From Cupriavidus sp. MP-37 (lineage in GTDB: Bacteria > Pseudomonadota > Gammaproteobacteria > Burkholderiales > Burkholderiaceae): 64,000 nt of DNA. This document shows positions 32,299 to 41,620 of this stretch, one piece after another. Both the position numbers and the translations under genes were made by a program. Every line of letters starts with the position of its first letter. Position 1 is the first letter of the stretch. The stretch spans positions 2,046,001 to 2,110,000 of the forward strand of contig NZ_CP085345.1 of assembly GCF_020618415.1 (NCBI RefSeq), written 5' to 3'. The notes under the pieces are model-generated. The model was not told the origin of the DNA. It saw only the letters and a program-made list of their open reading frames with translations, and ran no database searches.

Positions 32299-34929
32299 CT
32301 ATCGTTGGCCGGCCGGGGTAATGATGGTGGGTGCGAGCGGCGTGATCGGTGCGGCGGGCGCTGGCGTTGGCGCCGGAGTCGGAGTCGGAGCTGGCGTTGG
32401 AGCTGGAACTGGAGCCGGCGGAGTCGCTGGCGTGGGGGAGGCCGGAGGCAGGATGGCTGGCGGGGCCGGTTCATTCGCCGGGGCCGGCGCAACCGGCGCG
32501 CTGCCCGCGTTGAGGTCCGGCGGCGGCACCGCTATCACCGTTTCTCCCCGGTCCAGCGCCAGGCTGGACTCATCGTGGTCACCGTCCGCCGCCACGGCCG
32601 AGGCCGCGCCCGCCGGCGGCGGCAGTTCGGCTTCCTGTGCCGGCAACGCCGGGCGGCGCGGCGCCGGGCGCGGGGTCGGGGTCTCGCTGGCCTTGTCGCG
32701 CGTGAACAGCTGGCTGAACCAGCCGCGCAACTGCGTGCCAAGCGACGCGAACATGTGGGTCTCCTCATGCTCGGCAAAGCGCGCGCGGCCGTCGATGATG
32801 CGGGCGCGCAAGGCGCGCTGGTAGAAGTCGCCCACCATCGGCAGTGCGCTGTGCGCGCCCTGGCCCCAGTAGTCGCTGCGCAGGGTGATGCGGCTGTCGT
32901 TGAACCCGACCCAGGCGCCCGCCACCAGCTCCGGATGCATTAGGATGAACCAGCCGTCGGCATTGTCCTGGGTGGTGCCGGTCTTGCCGGCGACGTCGGC
33001 GCGGATGCCGAAACGCGAGCGGATGCCCGCGCCGGTGCCGCGGTCGATCACGTCGCGCATCACATCGAGCAGGGTTTGCGTGGCGGCGGCGGGCAGTGCG
33101 TGCTCGGCGCGCGCGGGGCGGAACACCTGCAGCACATTGCCCTGGCGGTCTTCGATGCGCGTCACCATGGTCGGCGCGATGTAGTCGCCGGCATTGGCGA
33201 TGGTGCCATAGGCGGCCACCATTTCCTTGAGCGTGACCGGGCTGGTGCCCAGCGCCAGCGACGGCACCACGTCGAGCTGGCTGTCGCGCACGCCCATGTT
33301 GCGCGCCAGCCGCGCCACGCGCGCGGGCCCCACTTCCTGCATCAGCTGCGCGGTGATGGTGTTGCGCGAATAGACCAGGCCGTCGCGCAGCGTCATGGCG
33401 CGGCCGGTGGGGCGGCCTTCGTCGCTCGGCCGCCAGATCTCGCCGCCGGCCAGCTCGATGGCCACCGGCTGGTCCACCAGCGTATCGTCGGGCGTCTTGC
33501 CTTCTTCAAAGGCCGCGCCGTAGACGAAGGGCTTGAAGGTCGAGCCTGGCTGGCGCCGCGCCTGCTGCACGTGGTCGAACGCGTCCTGGGTGTAATCGCG
33601 GCTGCCGACCCAGGCGCGGATCTCGCCGTTGCGCGGGTCGAGGGCGAGGAAGCCGGCCTGGATGCGGGTCTTGTTCTGGTGCAGCGCGCGCAGGAAGGTG
33701 CTGTCGGCCATCAGCTGGCGCAGCTTCTCGTCCGGCGCGGTGCCGGCGGCTACGGCGGCGCGGTACTCCGGGGTCTCGCGCACGAAGGCCTGCACCAGCG
33801 GCTTGTTGGCGGCCCAGCCCGCGCGCGGCGCCCAGGCGGCGTTGGCGACTGCCTGCAGCCGGTTGCCCTGCTGCACCACGGCCTGCGTGGCCATCGCCTG
33901 CAGGCGCGCGTCGATGGTGGTGTGGACCACCAGGCCATCGGCGTAGATATCGTAGCCGTTGCGGTCGGCCCAGCCGATCAGCCACTTGCGCAGCTGCTGC
34001 GCAAAGTGCGGCGCGGGGCCGGGCGGCTCGGTCTGCCGTTCGAAGTCGATGCGCAGCGGGCGCTTTTTCAGCTGCTCGTAGCGCGCCGCGTCGAGCTTGC
34101 CGCGCTTGACCATCTGCCCCAGCACGGTGTTGCGCCGGTCCAGCGCGCGCTCGGGATTGAGCACCGGGTTGTAGTAGCTGTTGCCCTTGAGCATGCCGAT
34201 CAGCGTGGCGCTCTGCAGCACGTCGAGCGAGCGGGCGGGGCGGTCGAAGTAGGTGCGCGCCGCCATCTCGATGCCGAAGGCGTTGTACAGGAACGGCACC
34301 GTGTTGAGATAGGTCTCGAGGATCTCGTCCTTGGTGTAGAGCGCCTCGATCTTCAGCGCGGTGATCGCTTCCTTGAGCTTGCGCGTCAGCGTGGGCGCGC
34401 GCCCGATCTCGTCGGGATAGAGGTTGCGCGCCAGCTGCTGGGTGATGGTCGATCCGCCCTGGCGGTCGCCGGAAAAGGTATGCAGCGCGGCCGAGGCAAT
34501 GCGGCGCCAGTCCAGGCCGTGGTGCTGATAGAAGCGGTGGTCCTCGGTGGAGATCAGCGCCGCCACCACGTTGGGCGAGATCTGCTTGAGCGGCACCCAG
34601 TCGCGGTTGGCCCACTTGAACACCGCCAGTTCCTTGCCGTCGGCGGACAGCACCTGCGCCGGCTGCTCGGACTTGGCCTTGCGGATATCGCTGATGCCCG
34701 GCGTGAACGGGATCAGCACCAGCACATAGAGCAGCAGCGCCGCCGGAATCGCGGCCAGGCCGGCCAGCAGGCCGCGCCGGGTGGGGCGCAGCGTGCCGGG
34801 GCGAGTCAAGCCGGCGCGCGCGGCGCGCGCCGCCAGTCGTGACAGGCCTCGACGGAGGGGAGCAGGCAGTGAAGCCGGGAACGAGGCAAGCAGCGGGGCA
34901 AGCCGGGTCTTGATCTCAGCCAGCTTCAT
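32299..34929 (-). CDS. Class A penicillin-binding protein 1A (bifunctional murein synthase)
   Basis: 876 residues from the ATG at 34929; a GTG seven codons upstream is an alternative. A basic cytoplasmic tail and a membrane anchor (about 52-74) come first. The GT51 glycosyltransferase follows (STEDHRFYQHHG, catalytic Glu129; GGSTITQQLARNLYP), then a transpeptidase with GSTFK (Ser463-Lys466), SRN (521-523) and KTGTT (649-653). The last 115 residues or so are a Pro/Ala-rich, low-complexity tail encoded by GGAGTCGGA-like repeats at about 32360-32425. It polymerises and cross-links peptidoglycan. The tail length is likely variable. Confidence 0.94.
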   Translation of the reverse strand: MKLAEIKTRLAPLLASFPASLPAPLRRGLSRLAARAARAGLTRPGTLRPTRRGLLAGLAAIPAALLLYVLVLIPFTPGISDIRKAKSEQPAQVLSADGKELAVFKWANRDWVPLKQISPNVVAALISTEDHRFYQHHGLDWRRIASAALHTFSGDRQGGSTITQQLARNLYPDEIGRAPTLTRKLKEAITALKIEALYTKDEILETYLNTVPFLYNAFGIEMAARTYFDRPARSLDVLQSATLIGMLKGNSYYNPVLNPERALDRRNTVLGQMVKRGKLDAARYEQLKKRPLRIDFERQTEPPGPAPHFAQQLRKWLIGWADRNGYDIYADGLVVHTTIDARLQAMATQAVVQQGNRLQAVANAAWAPRAGWAANKPLVQAFVRETPEYRAAVAAGTAPDEKLRQLMADSTFLRALHQNKTRIQAGFLALDPRNGEIRAWVGSRDYTQDAFDHVQQARRQPGSTFKPFVYGAAFEEGKTPDDTLVDQPVAIELAGGEIWRPSDEGRPTGRAMTLRDGLVYSRNTITAQLMQEVGPARVARLARNMGVRDSQLDVVPSLALGTSPVTLKEMVAAYGTIANAGDYIAPTMVTRIEDRQGNVLQVFRPARAEHALPAAATQTLLDVMRDVIDRGTGAGIRSRFGIRADVAGKTGTTQDNADGWFILMHPELVAGAWVGFNDSRITLRSDYWGQGAHSALPMVGDFYQRALRARIIDGRARFAEHEETHMFASLGTQLRGWFSQLFTRDKASETPTPRPAPRRPALPAQEAELPPPAGAASAVAADGDHDESSLALDRGETVIAVPPPDLNAGSAPVAPAPANEPAPPAILPPASPTPATPPAPVPAPTPAPTPTPAPTPAPAAPITPLAPTIITPAGQR

Positions 34930-35251
34930 GAGGCGAAGCGGTCGAGGCACAGGCGCGGGGCGGCACGGAACACTGGCATTACCGTCGTCGGAAAAGCCTG
35001 CATCCTACCAAAACGTTCTCACCCGTTACAGGGAAAACCCCCATTCGGGGGCGATGCGCCACTTTCTGCTGCGAAGCATGGGTCACAAAGGTTTCATATT
35101 GCGCCGCAACAATGCCGGGGCCGCCACTCGTGCGGACGAAGCGCCGTTGCCGGGTTGCCCGGCTGGGCCGGATCGCCATGGCTGTCCATGACGATCGGGG
35201 CCCTGGGTCCGGTGCGGTGTCGTGCCTCAAACAGAACACAGAGAAACTACA
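34930..35251. other. Divergent region between pbp1a and porin
   Basis: 322 bases with no gene. It holds a small hairpin CCCCC-ATTC-GGGGG at 35038-35051, with four A's before it (T's on the minus strand), possibly an attenuator or incidental. Promoters for both divergent genes must lie here; no consensus pair was identified with confidence. Confidence 0.4.
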
Positions 35252-36319
35252 GTGAAGAAAGCTCTCCTTGCAATGACGGCAGCAGCGGCCGCGTCGGCCG
35301 CATCCGGGGTGGCGTCGGCCCAATCCACGTCCAACGTGACGCTCTACGGCATCGTCGATGCCGGCGTCGAAGTCATCAGCAACGTGCCGGGCAGCGGCGG
35401 CGCCGAAGGCACGGCCGTGCGCCTGAACTCGGGCAACCTGTCCGGTTCGCGCTGGGGCCTGCGTGGCACCGAAGACCTGGGCGGCGGCCTGAAGGGCATC
35501 TTCGTGCTGGAAAGCGGCTTCGACGTCGACACCGGCACCTCGGGCCAGGGCAACCGCCTGTTCGGCCGCCAGGCCTACGTCGGCCTCCAGGGCGGCTGGG
35601 GCGCGGTCACGCTGGGCCGCCAGCAGAACGCGCTGTACGACCTGTTCGGCGCCTTCGACCCGATGGGCGTGGGCCCGCGCTACTCGCTCAACAGCGTCGA
35701 TTCGGCCTTCAACGGCCGCGCCGACAACGCCGTCAAGTACACCGGCAAGTTCGGCGGCCTGACCGCCACCGGCTTCTACAGCTTCGGCCGCGACAACAAC
35801 GAAATCCCCGGCGAGACCAAGGTCGGCCGCAACTTCGGCGGCGGCCTGTCGTATGCGGCGGGCGGCTTCTCGGTCGGCGCGGCTTATGACCAGTTCCAGG
35901 GCGGCACGGTAGCGCTGCAAGACCGCGCCGCCAAGCGCGCGGCCGTGGGCGCGGCCTACGCCTTCGGCGGCGCCAAGGTGTTCGCGGGCTACCGCTGGCT
36001 GCGCGACGAGGGCGTGTCCAGCGCCACCGCGGCCGCGACCCGCAGCAACGTCTACTGGGCCGGCGCGCAGTACCGCTTCACGCCGGCGTTCCAGCTGACC
36101 GGCGCGGCGTACTACAACGACACCCGCAACAGCGACGCGGATCCGTGGATGTTCGTGCTGTCGGCGGACTACTCGCTGTCCAAGCGCACCGACGTGTACC
36201 TGAACCTGGGCTACTCGAAGAACAAGTCGGGCTCGGCGCTGGGCCTGAACGGCGTGGGCACCGTGGTCGCGGGCGAGAACCAGACCGGCGCCACCATCGG
36301 CCTGCGTCACCGCTTCTGA
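35252..36319 (+). CDS. Outer-membrane porin, OmpC-like Burkholderiales type
   Basis: 355 residues from a GTG at 35252. The signal peptide is VKKALLAMTAAAAASAASG then VASA, with cleavage before QSTSNVTLYGIVDAG. That N-terminal strand, SRWGLRGTEDLGGGLKGIF, RLFGRQAYVGLQ and the C-terminal ATIGLRHRF with terminal Phe are typical of trimeric 16-strand general porins of this order. Codon use is strongly biased to C/G-ending codons, which fits high expression. An intrinsic terminator lies about 100 bases downstream. The GTG is chosen over an upstream GTG at 35222 because it gives a normal leader. Confidence 0.94.
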   Translation: MKKALLAMTAAAAASAASGVASAQSTSNVTLYGIVDAGVEVISNVPGSGGAEGTAVRLNSGNLSGSRWGLRGTEDLGGGLKGIFVLESGFDVDTGTSGQGNRLFGRQAYVGLQGGWGAVTLGRQQNALYDLFGAFDPMGVGPRYSLNSVDSAFNGRADNAVKYTGKFGGLTATGFYSFGRDNNEIPGETKVGRNFGGGLSYAAGGFSVGAAYDQFQGGTVALQDRAAKRAAVGAAYAFGGAKVFAGYRWLRDEGVSSATAAATRSNVYWAGAQYRFTPAFQLTGAAYYNDTRNSDADPWMFVLSADYSLSKRTDVYLNLGYSKNKSGSALGLNGVGTVVAGENQTGATIGLRHRF

Positions 36320-36417
36320 GTATTGCCATCTGATGCCCGCGCGGCAGGCGCCCATGCCTGCACGGGCGGGTGCTTAACTCTCATATCGACACCTGCGGCT
36401 GTCTTGCGGGGTTCGTT

Positions 36418-36446
36418 GGGCCGGTTGCCTTGATCGGCCCTTTTTT
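36418..36446 (+). terminator. Intrinsic terminator downstream of the porin
   Basis: GGGCCG (36418-36423) pairs with CGGCCC (36435-36440) across an 11-base loop, followed directly by six T's. It is about 100 bases after the porin stop. Confidence 0.75.
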
Positions 36447-36507
36447 CCTTTCGCCGGGTGCTTCGCTGATCGGTCCGCGCCATGGCTCCGCGGCCTGCCC
36501 GCGGTCC

Positions 36508-36981
36508 CTACCGATACCCCGCCGCTCCAATAAACTGCCCGAACCGCTCGCACCAGATCACCACCGCCGCATACCGGGACGGATCCACCCCGGGCGGCAA
36601 GTCCACGGTGAAATTGCCGAAGGTCTTCAGTTCAGCCACCTGCAGCGACTGGTCCTTGATCCGCAGGAAGGCCTCCTTGTTATCGACGAACGCCGGCGCC
36701 AGGTAGATCCGGTAATCCGGTCCCGGCGCCACGCTGCCTTCGAAGGCGAGCGCGCTGGGCGAGACATGGAGCCGGCCGCTGGCCCAGTGCAGCGCGTCGC
36801 TGCCGGCCAGGTCCTTGCGGAAGGTGCCGGCATAGCGCGCCTGCTGCGATACCGCCTGCAGCTGCCCGGCGCTGGCCCCAGGCTGCGCCGTCAGGATCGG
36901 CAGCACATAGATGCCGGCGGCAAAGCCGATCGCCAGCATGGCGAGGTGGGTGACGACGAGGATGGCGGGCCTGGCAGGCAT
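36508..36981 (-). CDS. DM13-domain membrane-anchored protein
   Basis: 157 residues. A single N-terminal transmembrane segment (about 5-31) anchors a DM13 domain: YAGTFRKDLAGSDALHWASG, VAPGPDYRIYLAP, FGNFTVDLPPGVDPSRYAAV and IWCERFGQFIGAA. The conserved IWC cysteine and gPDy motif fit DM13, a domain proposed to take part in redox or electron-transfer reactions outside the cytoplasm. It converges on the porin transcript. The function is unproven. Confidence 0.85.
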   Translation of the reverse strand: MPARPAILVVTHLAMLAIGFAAGIYVLPILTAQPGASAGQLQAVSQQARYAGTFRKDLAGSDALHWASGRLHVSPSALAFEGSVAPGPDYRIYLAPAFVDNKEAFLRIKDQSLQVAELKTFGNFTVDLPPGVDPSRYAAVVIWCERFGQFIGAAGYR

Positions 36982-37144
36982 GTCTGGCTCCAGAAGGGCA
37001 CGATGATGCCGGTATGTCGGCGCCGGCGCCGGAACCTGACAGCGCCGTGGCAGGTTGACGGCCTTGGCACATTCGCAACGGTTTCACCAATCCAACACAT
37101 GGAAGTGGTTATGATCTGGTAGTTGCCCTGTCGAGAAGCTGCCT

Positions 37145-37378
37145 ATGACCCTCCACGTCACGATCCGCACCATCCGTACCGGCACCATGCAATCCGCGCG
37201 CTACCAGGCGCGCGTCTACCTGACCACCGATGCCGAGGCCTTGCCGCTGCTGGCTACGGATTGGAGCGAGCGCGAGGCCGAAGCCTTCCGTACCGCACAG
37301 TTCTGGGCGCAGCGCCACGCTTATGTGGTGTCTAATCCACGCGCAGGAACGTTCTACGGCGTATCGGGCCGGCGCTGA
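37145..37378 (+). CDS. Small hypothetical protein, 77 residues
   Basis: Starts MTLHVTIRTIRTGTMQSARY and ends with FYGVSGRR. It has no signal peptide or membrane segment and matches nothing recognisable. GAGAAGC is 6 bases upstream, and a TATGAT hexamer at 37107-37112 could be its -10. It occupies an otherwise empty gap between the DM13 gene and the TAXI gene. The amino-acid composition looks natural and the frame is not a shadow of another gene, so it is probably real. Confidence 0.5.
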   Translation: MTLHVTIRTIRTGTMQSARYQARVYLTTDAEALPLLATDWSEREAEAFRTAQFWAQRHAYVVSNPRAGTFYGVSGRR

Positions 37379-37405
37379 AGCCGGCCAGCGCATTCTTCCG
37401 CGTCC

Positions 37406-38968
37406 CTATCTGACCGGCGTCCCGGACGCTGCTGGCGGCCGAGCGGGCCTTGCCGCGCCCGGCGCGGCGCCGGCCGGGCCCATGGCATCCAGCGCCTTGG
37501 CCGCGGCCAGATGCTGCGGAATCATCAGCCCCTGGCGCGCCGTGGCCACCGCGATCTGTCCGCCCTGGGCGCTGCCGCGTGCGACCAGGTCGCGCCCGCT
37601 GCGGTAGACCAGCCGCGTCAGGTCGGCCACTTCGGCGTCGGACAAGTCCGGGCCGGTCACCAGCACGGCCGCGGTGGCGATCGTGCGCACCGGTGCGCTC
37701 AGGCCGGGATAGGTGCCCGGCGCAATCGATGCGCGGAAATAGCCCGCCTTGCCTCCAACCAGCGCGCTGATCGCTTTTTCGTCCAGCGGCAGCAGCCGCA
37801 GCGGCATTTCCGCCAGGGCGTCGCGGATGCTGTCGGCGGGCACGCCGATCACCTGGATCACGGCGTCGACCTGGTTCTGGCGCAGCGCCACCAGGCCGGT
37901 GCCCAGCCCCACTTCCTCGGCCTTGAAGTCCTTGTCCGCCAGGCCATGCGCGGCCAGCACGCGCAGCGCCGTGCCGCGCGAAGCCGAACCGCGCTCGCCC
38001 ACCGCGATGCGCTTGCCGCGCAGGTCCGACACCGAGCGCGCCGGATCGGCGTCGCGCACCAGCACGTGCACGGGTTCCGGATAGAGGCTGCCGATGGCGC
38101 GCAGCGAGGCCTGCGGGCCGTCCCCGGCAAAGGCGTGCTTGCCCTCGTAGGCGTCGAGCGCGGCGTCGCCCTGCGCCAGCGCCACCGAGACCTTGCCCGC
38201 GCGCAGCAGGCGCAGGTTCTCTTCGCCGCCGTGCGTGACCAGCGGGATGGCGCGCACGCGCGTACCGGCCACCAGCGCCTGCGCAAAGCGCAGGTACTGG
38301 CCGTGCTCGGCGCCGGCGGCAATGGCATAGCCTTCGTTGACCCGCGCCAGCCGCGCGCGGATATTGGCGTGCGCGGTGGTCAGCTCCTGCTCGATCACCG
38401 CGCGCTGCGCCGGCGAGGCATCCTTCTGCACCGAGTCGATCACCTTGCGCATCGCGTCGAGGATCGCTGCCGGACCGGTCTGGGCATTGGTGGCGACGGA
38501 CGGGGCCTCGGCGGGGCGGTAGCCGGCCGGCAGCACGCCGACCCAGCGCTCGCCGTCGCGCCGGTACAGCGCGGTGCCGTGGGCGCGGATGATGTCGCCG
38601 GCCTTGTTGCCGCCGCTGGTGATGCCGGTGATGCCGCGCGGGCCCGCGCCCAGCGCCGACACCAGCCCGGCCACGCCCGGCGAATCCCAGGCGCCGAAGT
38701 CATAGTCGCGCAGCAGCTTGAGCTGCGCATCGAAATAGACGATGCGGCGCGTCTCGCCCGCCGGGGCCTTGGTATCGGCCTGCGAGCCGCGGCGCTCCAG
38801 CTCCACCACCTGCACCGTGCCCGGCGGCAGCGCCAGCGCCAGCCGCTCTTCGACGCCGGCGCGGATGCCGTCGGCGGCCGGGCCGCCGCCGCATCCCGCC
38901 AGCCAGGCGCTGGCCAGCACGGCGAACAGCAGGGTCAGCAGGGCGCGGCGCCGCATCTTAGCCCCCAT
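37406..38968 (-). CDS. TAXI-family solute-binding lipoprotein with extra N-terminal region
   Basis: 520 residues (516 if the second Met at 38956 is used). The signal ends in lipobox LAGC. TAXI similarity starts only near residue 215 (GYAIAAGAEHGQYLRFAQAL) and runs through LRGKRIAVGERGSASRGTAL and DAVIQVIGVPADSI to about residue 470. The preceding 180 residues or so form a separate region of unknown role, since ordinary TAXI proteins are about 320 residues. Normal partners are TRAP DctQM membrane subunits, which are absent. Instead gltS lies immediately upstream in the same operon, one base between stop and start. Co-function with GltS is inferred. Confidence 0.85.
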   Translation of the reverse strand: MGAKMRRRALLTLLFAVLASAWLAGCGGGPAADGIRAGVEERLALALPPGTVQVVELERRGSQADTKAPAGETRRIVYFDAQLKLLRDYDFGAWDSPGVAGLVSALGAGPRGITGITSGGNKAGDIIRAHGTALYRRDGERWVGVLPAGYRPAEAPSVATNAQTGPAAILDAMRKVIDSVQKDASPAQRAVIEQELTTAHANIRARLARVNEGYAIAAGAEHGQYLRFAQALVAGTRVRAIPLVTHGGEENLRLLRAGKVSVALAQGDAALDAYEGKHAFAGDGPQASLRAIGSLYPEPVHVLVRDADPARSVSDLRGKRIAVGERGSASRGTALRVLAAHGLADKDFKAEEVGLGTGLVALRQNQVDAVIQVIGVPADSIRDALAEMPLRLLPLDEKAISALVGGKAGYFRASIAPGTYPGLSAPVRTIATAAVLVTGPDLSDAEVADLTRLVYRSGRDLVARGSAQGGQIAVATARQGLMIPQHLAAAKALDAMGPAGAAPGAARPARPPAASGTPVR

Positions 38969-38969
38969 C

Positions 38970-40160
38970 TCAGCCCCCGATCAGCGGCAGCGCCAGCATC
39001 ATGGTCAGCACGAACGCGTTCATCAGGTCGACGAAGAACGCGCCGGCCAGCGGCGTGATCAGGTAGCTGGTGGGCGCCGGCCCGTAGCGCGCGGTGATGG
39101 CGCGCATATTGGCCATGGCGGTGGCGGTCGAGCCCATGTTGAAGCCGATGAACGCGGCCGAGCTGACCGCGGCCTCGTAGTCGCGCCCCATGAAGCGGAA
39201 GCACACCAGCACCACATAGAGGATGATGAACACCACCTGCATGGCGATGATCAGCAGGAACGGACCTGCGGACAGCGCCACGTCGGCCAGGTCCAGCGCC
39301 ATCATCGTCATCACCAGGAACAGCGACAGGCAGACATTGGTGATCAGGTCGGTGGCGCGGTCGTCGAAACGCATGCCGGCAAAGGGCAGCAGGTTGCGGA
39401 TGGCGATGCCGAGCATCATGCACCAGAGGAAGCCCGGGATGGTGATGGCGCCGGTCGGCATCTGCGCCGCGATCCAGCGTCCGCCGATCACCGCGGCCAG
39501 GATGCCGGCCAGCGACGCCAGCGCGCCCACGGTGGTGATGGGCGAGACCGCCGCCGCTTCCTCCTCGGTGTCGCCGGCCTCGCGCGCGGTCGAGCGCAGC
39601 CGGTAGCGCGAGATCAGGTACTGCGCCACCGGTCCGCCGATGATGCCGCCGACGATCAGGCCGACGGTGGCCACCGTCATCGACAAATCCATCACCGCCT
39701 GCAGGTTGTTGACCTCGGCAAAGCGCTCGGCGTAGGCGGCACCGGTGCCATGCCCGCCCACCAGCGTGATGGAACCGCTCACCAGGCCGAAGATCGGATG
39801 CAGGTCCAGCACCCGCGCCATGGCCACGCCCACCACGTTCTGCACCACGATATAAGGCAGCAGGATAACCAGGAAGACCACCAGCGCCTTGCCGCCGCGC
39901 TTGAGCATGCGCAGGTCGGCGCAGAGGCCGACGCCACCGAAAAACATCAGCAGCAATACCGGCTTCATGCCGGGATCGATCACCACGCGGACGTTGACCA
40001 CCGCCACCGCAATCGACGCGATGATCGCGAACAGCAGGCCGCCAGTGACGGGATCGGGAATGTTGTAGCGCGACAGCACGCCGACGCTGCGGTTGACCAG
40101 CGTACCGATCAGCAGCACCACGACGGCGGTCAGCAATGAGGCCAGCAGGTCAAGGTTCAT
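38970..40160 (-). CDS. gltS: Sodium/glutamate symporter GltS-family permease
   Basis: 396 residues from the ATG at 40160 with about 10-12 helices. LVGGHGTGAAYAERF and the second-half counterpart (IGFNMGSTATAMANMRAIT) are the two inverted-repeat re-entrant motifs of GltS. It imports glutamate or a related dicarboxylate with sodium. The TAXI lipoprotein gene follows after one base. AGGACG lies upstream of the start. Whether glutamate itself is the substrate here is not certain given the binding-protein partner. Confidence 0.9.
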   Translation of the reverse strand: MNLDLLASLLTAVVVLLIGTLVNRSVGVLSRYNIPDPVTGGLLFAIIASIAVAVVNVRVVIDPGMKPVLLLMFFGGVGLCADLRMLKRGGKALVVFLVILLPYIVVQNVVGVAMARVLDLHPIFGLVSGSITLVGGHGTGAAYAERFAEVNNLQAVMDLSMTVATVGLIVGGIIGGPVAQYLISRYRLRSTAREAGDTEEEAAAVSPITTVGALASLAGILAAVIGGRWIAAQMPTGAITIPGFLWCMMLGIAIRNLLPFAGMRFDDRATDLITNVCLSLFLVMTMMALDLADVALSAGPFLLIIAMQVVFIILYVVLVCFRFMGRDYEAAVSSAAFIGFNMGSTATAMANMRAITARYGPAPTSYLITPLAGAFFVDLMNAFVLTMMLALPLIGG

Positions 40161-40261
40161 TGGGGGCGTCCTGACGCGTAGCATGCATCACTACGGGTTG
40201 TAGTCGGACACCGGGGAGAAGGCAAGGAAAGGATGGGGCCGCCGCGCCAGGGCAGGGCAGG

Positions 40262-40421
40262 GTGTACTCCCTCTCCCCTCATGGGGAGAGGGCCGGGGTG
40301 AGGGGTGGTCTAGCTGGCGTCCACATCAAGCGGCGCCAATGGTTTTTCAGGACATAGCTGTCGTGGAAGCGCCGGCCCTCACCCCCGCCCCTCTCCCGCG
40401 TGCGGGAGAGTGGAGCAAACC
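40262..40421. repeat. Inverted pair of palindromic repeats between gltS and the ABC exporter
   Basis: Copy 1 (40262-40306) is a diverged variant with a shortened core around CCCTCTCCCCTCATGGGGAG, starting TACTCCC. Copy 2 (40374-40421) has CCCTCACCCCC, the core (one mismatch, GAGAGTGGAG) and GAGCAAACC. The CCCTCAC ends face inward, opposite to the pair inside hpnI. Copy 2 ends 16 bases past the stop of the exporter's last gene, so it may terminate or stabilise that mRNA. The full gap is 40161-40437. Confidence 0.88.
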
Positions 40422-40437
40422 AGCGGGAGACGTAGCC

Positions 40438-41604
40438 TCAACGCGCCCGCAGCGCGTCCACAATATTCATCCGCGCCGCCCGCACCGCCGGCAGGAATCC
40501 CCCCACCAGCCCCATCGCCATCGAGAACGCCAGCGTCTGCAGCGCGATGGCCGGGGTCAGGATAAAGCGGAACGACAGGTCGGCGAAGGTCTGGAAGTTG
40601 GTGGTCGAGAACGAGGCGAACTGCATCAGCGCCGCGCACGCCAGGCCCGCGGCGCCGCCGACCAGGCCCAGCAGCGCGGCTTCGGCCAGGAACGCGGCGA
40701 GCACGCTGGCACGCTGGAAGCCCAGCGCGCGCAAGGTGCCGATCTCGGCCACGCGGTTGGCCACCGAGGCGTACATGGTGATCATGGCGCCGATCATGGC
40801 TGCGATCGAGAAGATGGTCGACAGCGTAAAGCCCAGGATATTGATAAAGCCGGACAGGGCCTTGGACTGGTCGCTGTAGAACGCCTGCTCGCGCTTGGCC
40901 TCGTCGGCCAGGCGCGGATCGACGTCGAGATCGGCGCGAAAGCGCTCGAACAGCGCGGCATCGGCCAGCCTGACCACCATCGACGAATACGCGTTGCGCC
41001 GGAACGATTGCATCAGCTGGTCGACGTCGCCCCAGATCTCGGAGTCGAAGCCGCTGCCGCCGGCGTCGAAGTGGCCGACCACGGTCCAGTCGCGCTGCGC
41101 AAAGCGCAGGTGCCCGCCGATCTGCACGCCGGCAAAGCCGCCGGCGATGCTGCTGCCGACGATGATCTCGGACGAGCCCGGCCGGAACATGCGCCCGGCC
41201 ACCAGCCGCACCTGCGGGCGCAGGTCCATGCCCGCCGGCGAGATGCCGCGGATCACCACGTTGGAGGGCTGGCCGGTGCTGGCCTTGGTCAGCGAGATCA
41301 GCACCACGGCCTCGCGCGACGCCAGCGGCAGGCCGGCGCCGCTCATGGCCACGGCCGGGTGCATCTCGATGATGCTCGCCTGGTCGCGGTTGACCGCGCT
41401 CTGGATCTCGGTCTCGGCGCCCTTGCGGATCACCACCACGTTGTCGTGCTCGCCGGTGGTGACCAGGGTCTTCTTCAGGCCGGCGTCGAGCATCAGCATG
41501 GTGGCGAAGACGAACACCACCAGCGCCAGCCCGGCCGCGGTCAGCGCGGTGGTCAGGCGCCGGGCCCACAGGTTGCGCGCGATATACGTCAGCGGGATGG
41601 CCAC
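40438..41604 (-). CDS. ABC exporter permease (FtsX/MacB-like), second copy
   Basis: 388 residues from a GTG at 41604 with GAGGGAGA upstream. One N-terminal helix (about 17-38), a large extracytoplasmic domain and three C-terminal helices (FSIAAMIGAMITMYASVANR, LLGLVGGAAGLACAALMQF and the last segment) follow the FtsX topology. VAEIGTLRALGFQR is the conserved coupling motif. It is the last gene of the four-gene exporter operon, paired with the other permease as a heterodimer. Confidence 0.9.
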   Translation of the reverse strand: MAIPLTYIARNLWARRLTTALTAAGLALVVFVFATMLMLDAGLKKTLVTTGEHDNVVVIRKGAETEIQSAVNRDQASIIEMHPAVAMSGAGLPLASREAVVLISLTKASTGQPSNVVIRGISPAGMDLRPQVRLVAGRMFRPGSSEIIVGSSIAGGFAGVQIGGHLRFAQRDWTVVGHFDAGGSGFDSEIWGDVDQLMQSFRRNAYSSMVVRLADAALFERFRADLDVDPRLADEAKREQAFYSDQSKALSGFINILGFTLSTIFSIAAMIGAMITMYASVANRVAEIGTLRALGFQRASVLAAFLAEAALLGLVGGAAGLACAALMQFASFSTTNFQTFADLSFRFILTPAIALQTLAFSMAMGLVGGFLPAVRAARMNIVDALRAR

Positions 41605-41620
41605 GGCAGTCTCCCTCGCG

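Noticed and set aside
32360..32425. Short GGAGTCGGA-type tandem repeats considered as a minisatellite regulatory element
   Set aside because: They fall inside the PBP1a coding sequence and simply encode its Pro/Ala tail.
35038..35051. CCCCC-ATTC-GGGGG hairpin as a terminator
   Set aside because: It lies between two divergent starts, so no transcript needs to end there.
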